Shown here piece after piece: positions 48,970 through 49,123 of a stretch of 49,123 bases of DNA. The notes under the pieces are model-generated. The model saw only the letters and a program-made list of their open reading frames with translations. It was not told where the DNA came from and did not search any database. Every line of letters begins with the position of its first letter. Position 1 is the stretch's first letter. The DNA is from Clostridiales bacterium (GTDB lineage Bacteria; Bacillota; Clostridia; Christensenellales; Borkfalkiaceae). The translations under genes and the position numbers were made by a program. The stretch spans positions 1 through 49,123 of the forward strand of contig SVIM01000012.1 of assembly GCA_015069485.1 (NCBI GenBank), given 5' to 3'.

Positions 48970-49123
48970 TTTTTTGAAATCCGGCAACTCCTTTCTCGGC
49001 GACTGTATGGCGTATTTCAGTCGCCTCGGGCACCGTTCGCCTGCCTTGTTAGAGGCGAACTCATCTCGCAACGCTTTAACAGTGTACTACACTGTTAAAA
49101 GAAGTGCATTGCTCGTCCTCCCT
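48934..49123 (-). ncRNA. unidentified structured RNA, 5' end beyond the window
   Basis: Upstream of the terminator, the minus strand contains three consecutive hairpins: TTTAACAGTGTA with TACACTGTTAAA (49075-49099), enclosed by GCAATGC/GCGTTGC (49106-49112 with 49068-49074, one U.G); GTTCGCCT with AGGCGAAC (49035-49060); and GGCGACTG with CAGTCGCC (48998-49025). The G.U pairs form only in the minus-strand RNA. No long reading frame crosses it. I compared it by eye with common riboswitches, RNase P, SRP, tmRNA and T-box elements and found no match. Confidence 0.65.

Noticed and set aside
48934-49123. Lysine, SAM, TPP, cobalamin, FMN or c-di-AMP riboswitch, T-box, RNase P, SRP or tmRNA
   Set aside because: I looked for the conserved core strings of each by eye and found none. 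The identity stays open.

Overview
The window looks like a chromosomal segment of an AT-rich, endospore-forming member of the Clostridia, probably an uncultured gut or anaerobic lineage. The evidence is the set of sporulation and germination genes (a tricistronic gerA operon, spoIVFA-spoIVFB, spmA-spmB, a SipL-like SPOCS/LysM protein and veg), Gram-positive lipoproteins with lipoboxes and no outer-membrane genes, strong GGAG-type ribosome binding sites, sigma-A promoters with 17-bp spacers, and GC-rich hairpin terminators. I see no tRNA, rRNA, CRISPR array, transposase, integrase or phage module. Most of the window is ordinary core chromosome.

Layout. 1-2.9 kb: end of a partial low-complexity protein, an ArsP_2-like metal permease and a sequence-degenerate ABC ATPase. 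3-7.1 kb: queH, a carbamoyltransferase with unusual active-site motifs behind a leader of tandem hairpins, a metallophosphoesterase with trmB, and an unknown membrane protein. 7.1-11.2 kb: gerAA-gerAB-gerAC on the minus strand; GerAC carries a 90-residue Gly/Ser-rich insertion. 11.3-15.5 kb: an OGG1-type glycosylase, a zinc-dependent PLC-like protein, spoIVFA/spoIVFB and ksgA. 15.6-18.2 kb: a two-gene unit of an SPFH-GYF protein and a zinc-ribbon membrane protein. 18.3-22.3 kb: metG-tatD and spmA-spmB. 22.3-23.0 kb: gene-free array of palindromic repeats. 23-28.6 kb: ispE, a coiled-coil membrane protein and a cysteine desulfurase in one unit, then the SipL-like gene, veg and an acidic zinc-ribbon protein. 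28.9-34.8 kb: two large surface lipoproteins, the second an esterase with two CBM-like modules. 35-37.5 kb: rplM-rpsI, a possible very short transcription unit, a frameshifted membrane gene and a coiled-coil lipoprotein. 37.7-43.9 kb: a row of minus-strand genes trkH-trkA-cysE-cysS-alaS, with an AlaRS lacking its usual C-terminal domain. 44-49.1 kb: a DeoR regulator, small unknown genes, a frameshifted secreted protein, an MFS transporter, a decayed membrane gene, and at the right edge a structured minus-strand RNA with an intrinsic terminator.

How the parts connect. The spore genes cover engulfment and mother-cell signalling (SpoIVFA/B), coat-cortex assembly (SipL-like), core dehydration (SpmA/B) and germinant sensing (GerA), but they are dispersed rather than clustered. 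Translation genes (metG, alaS, cysS, rplM, rpsI, ksgA, trmB, queH) are also scattered. The candidates for something new are the degenerate ABC ATPase, the tandem-hairpin leader, the palindrome array, the structured RNA at the right edge, and several small or noncanonically initiated genes. All assignments come from reading motifs by eye; no database search was possible.
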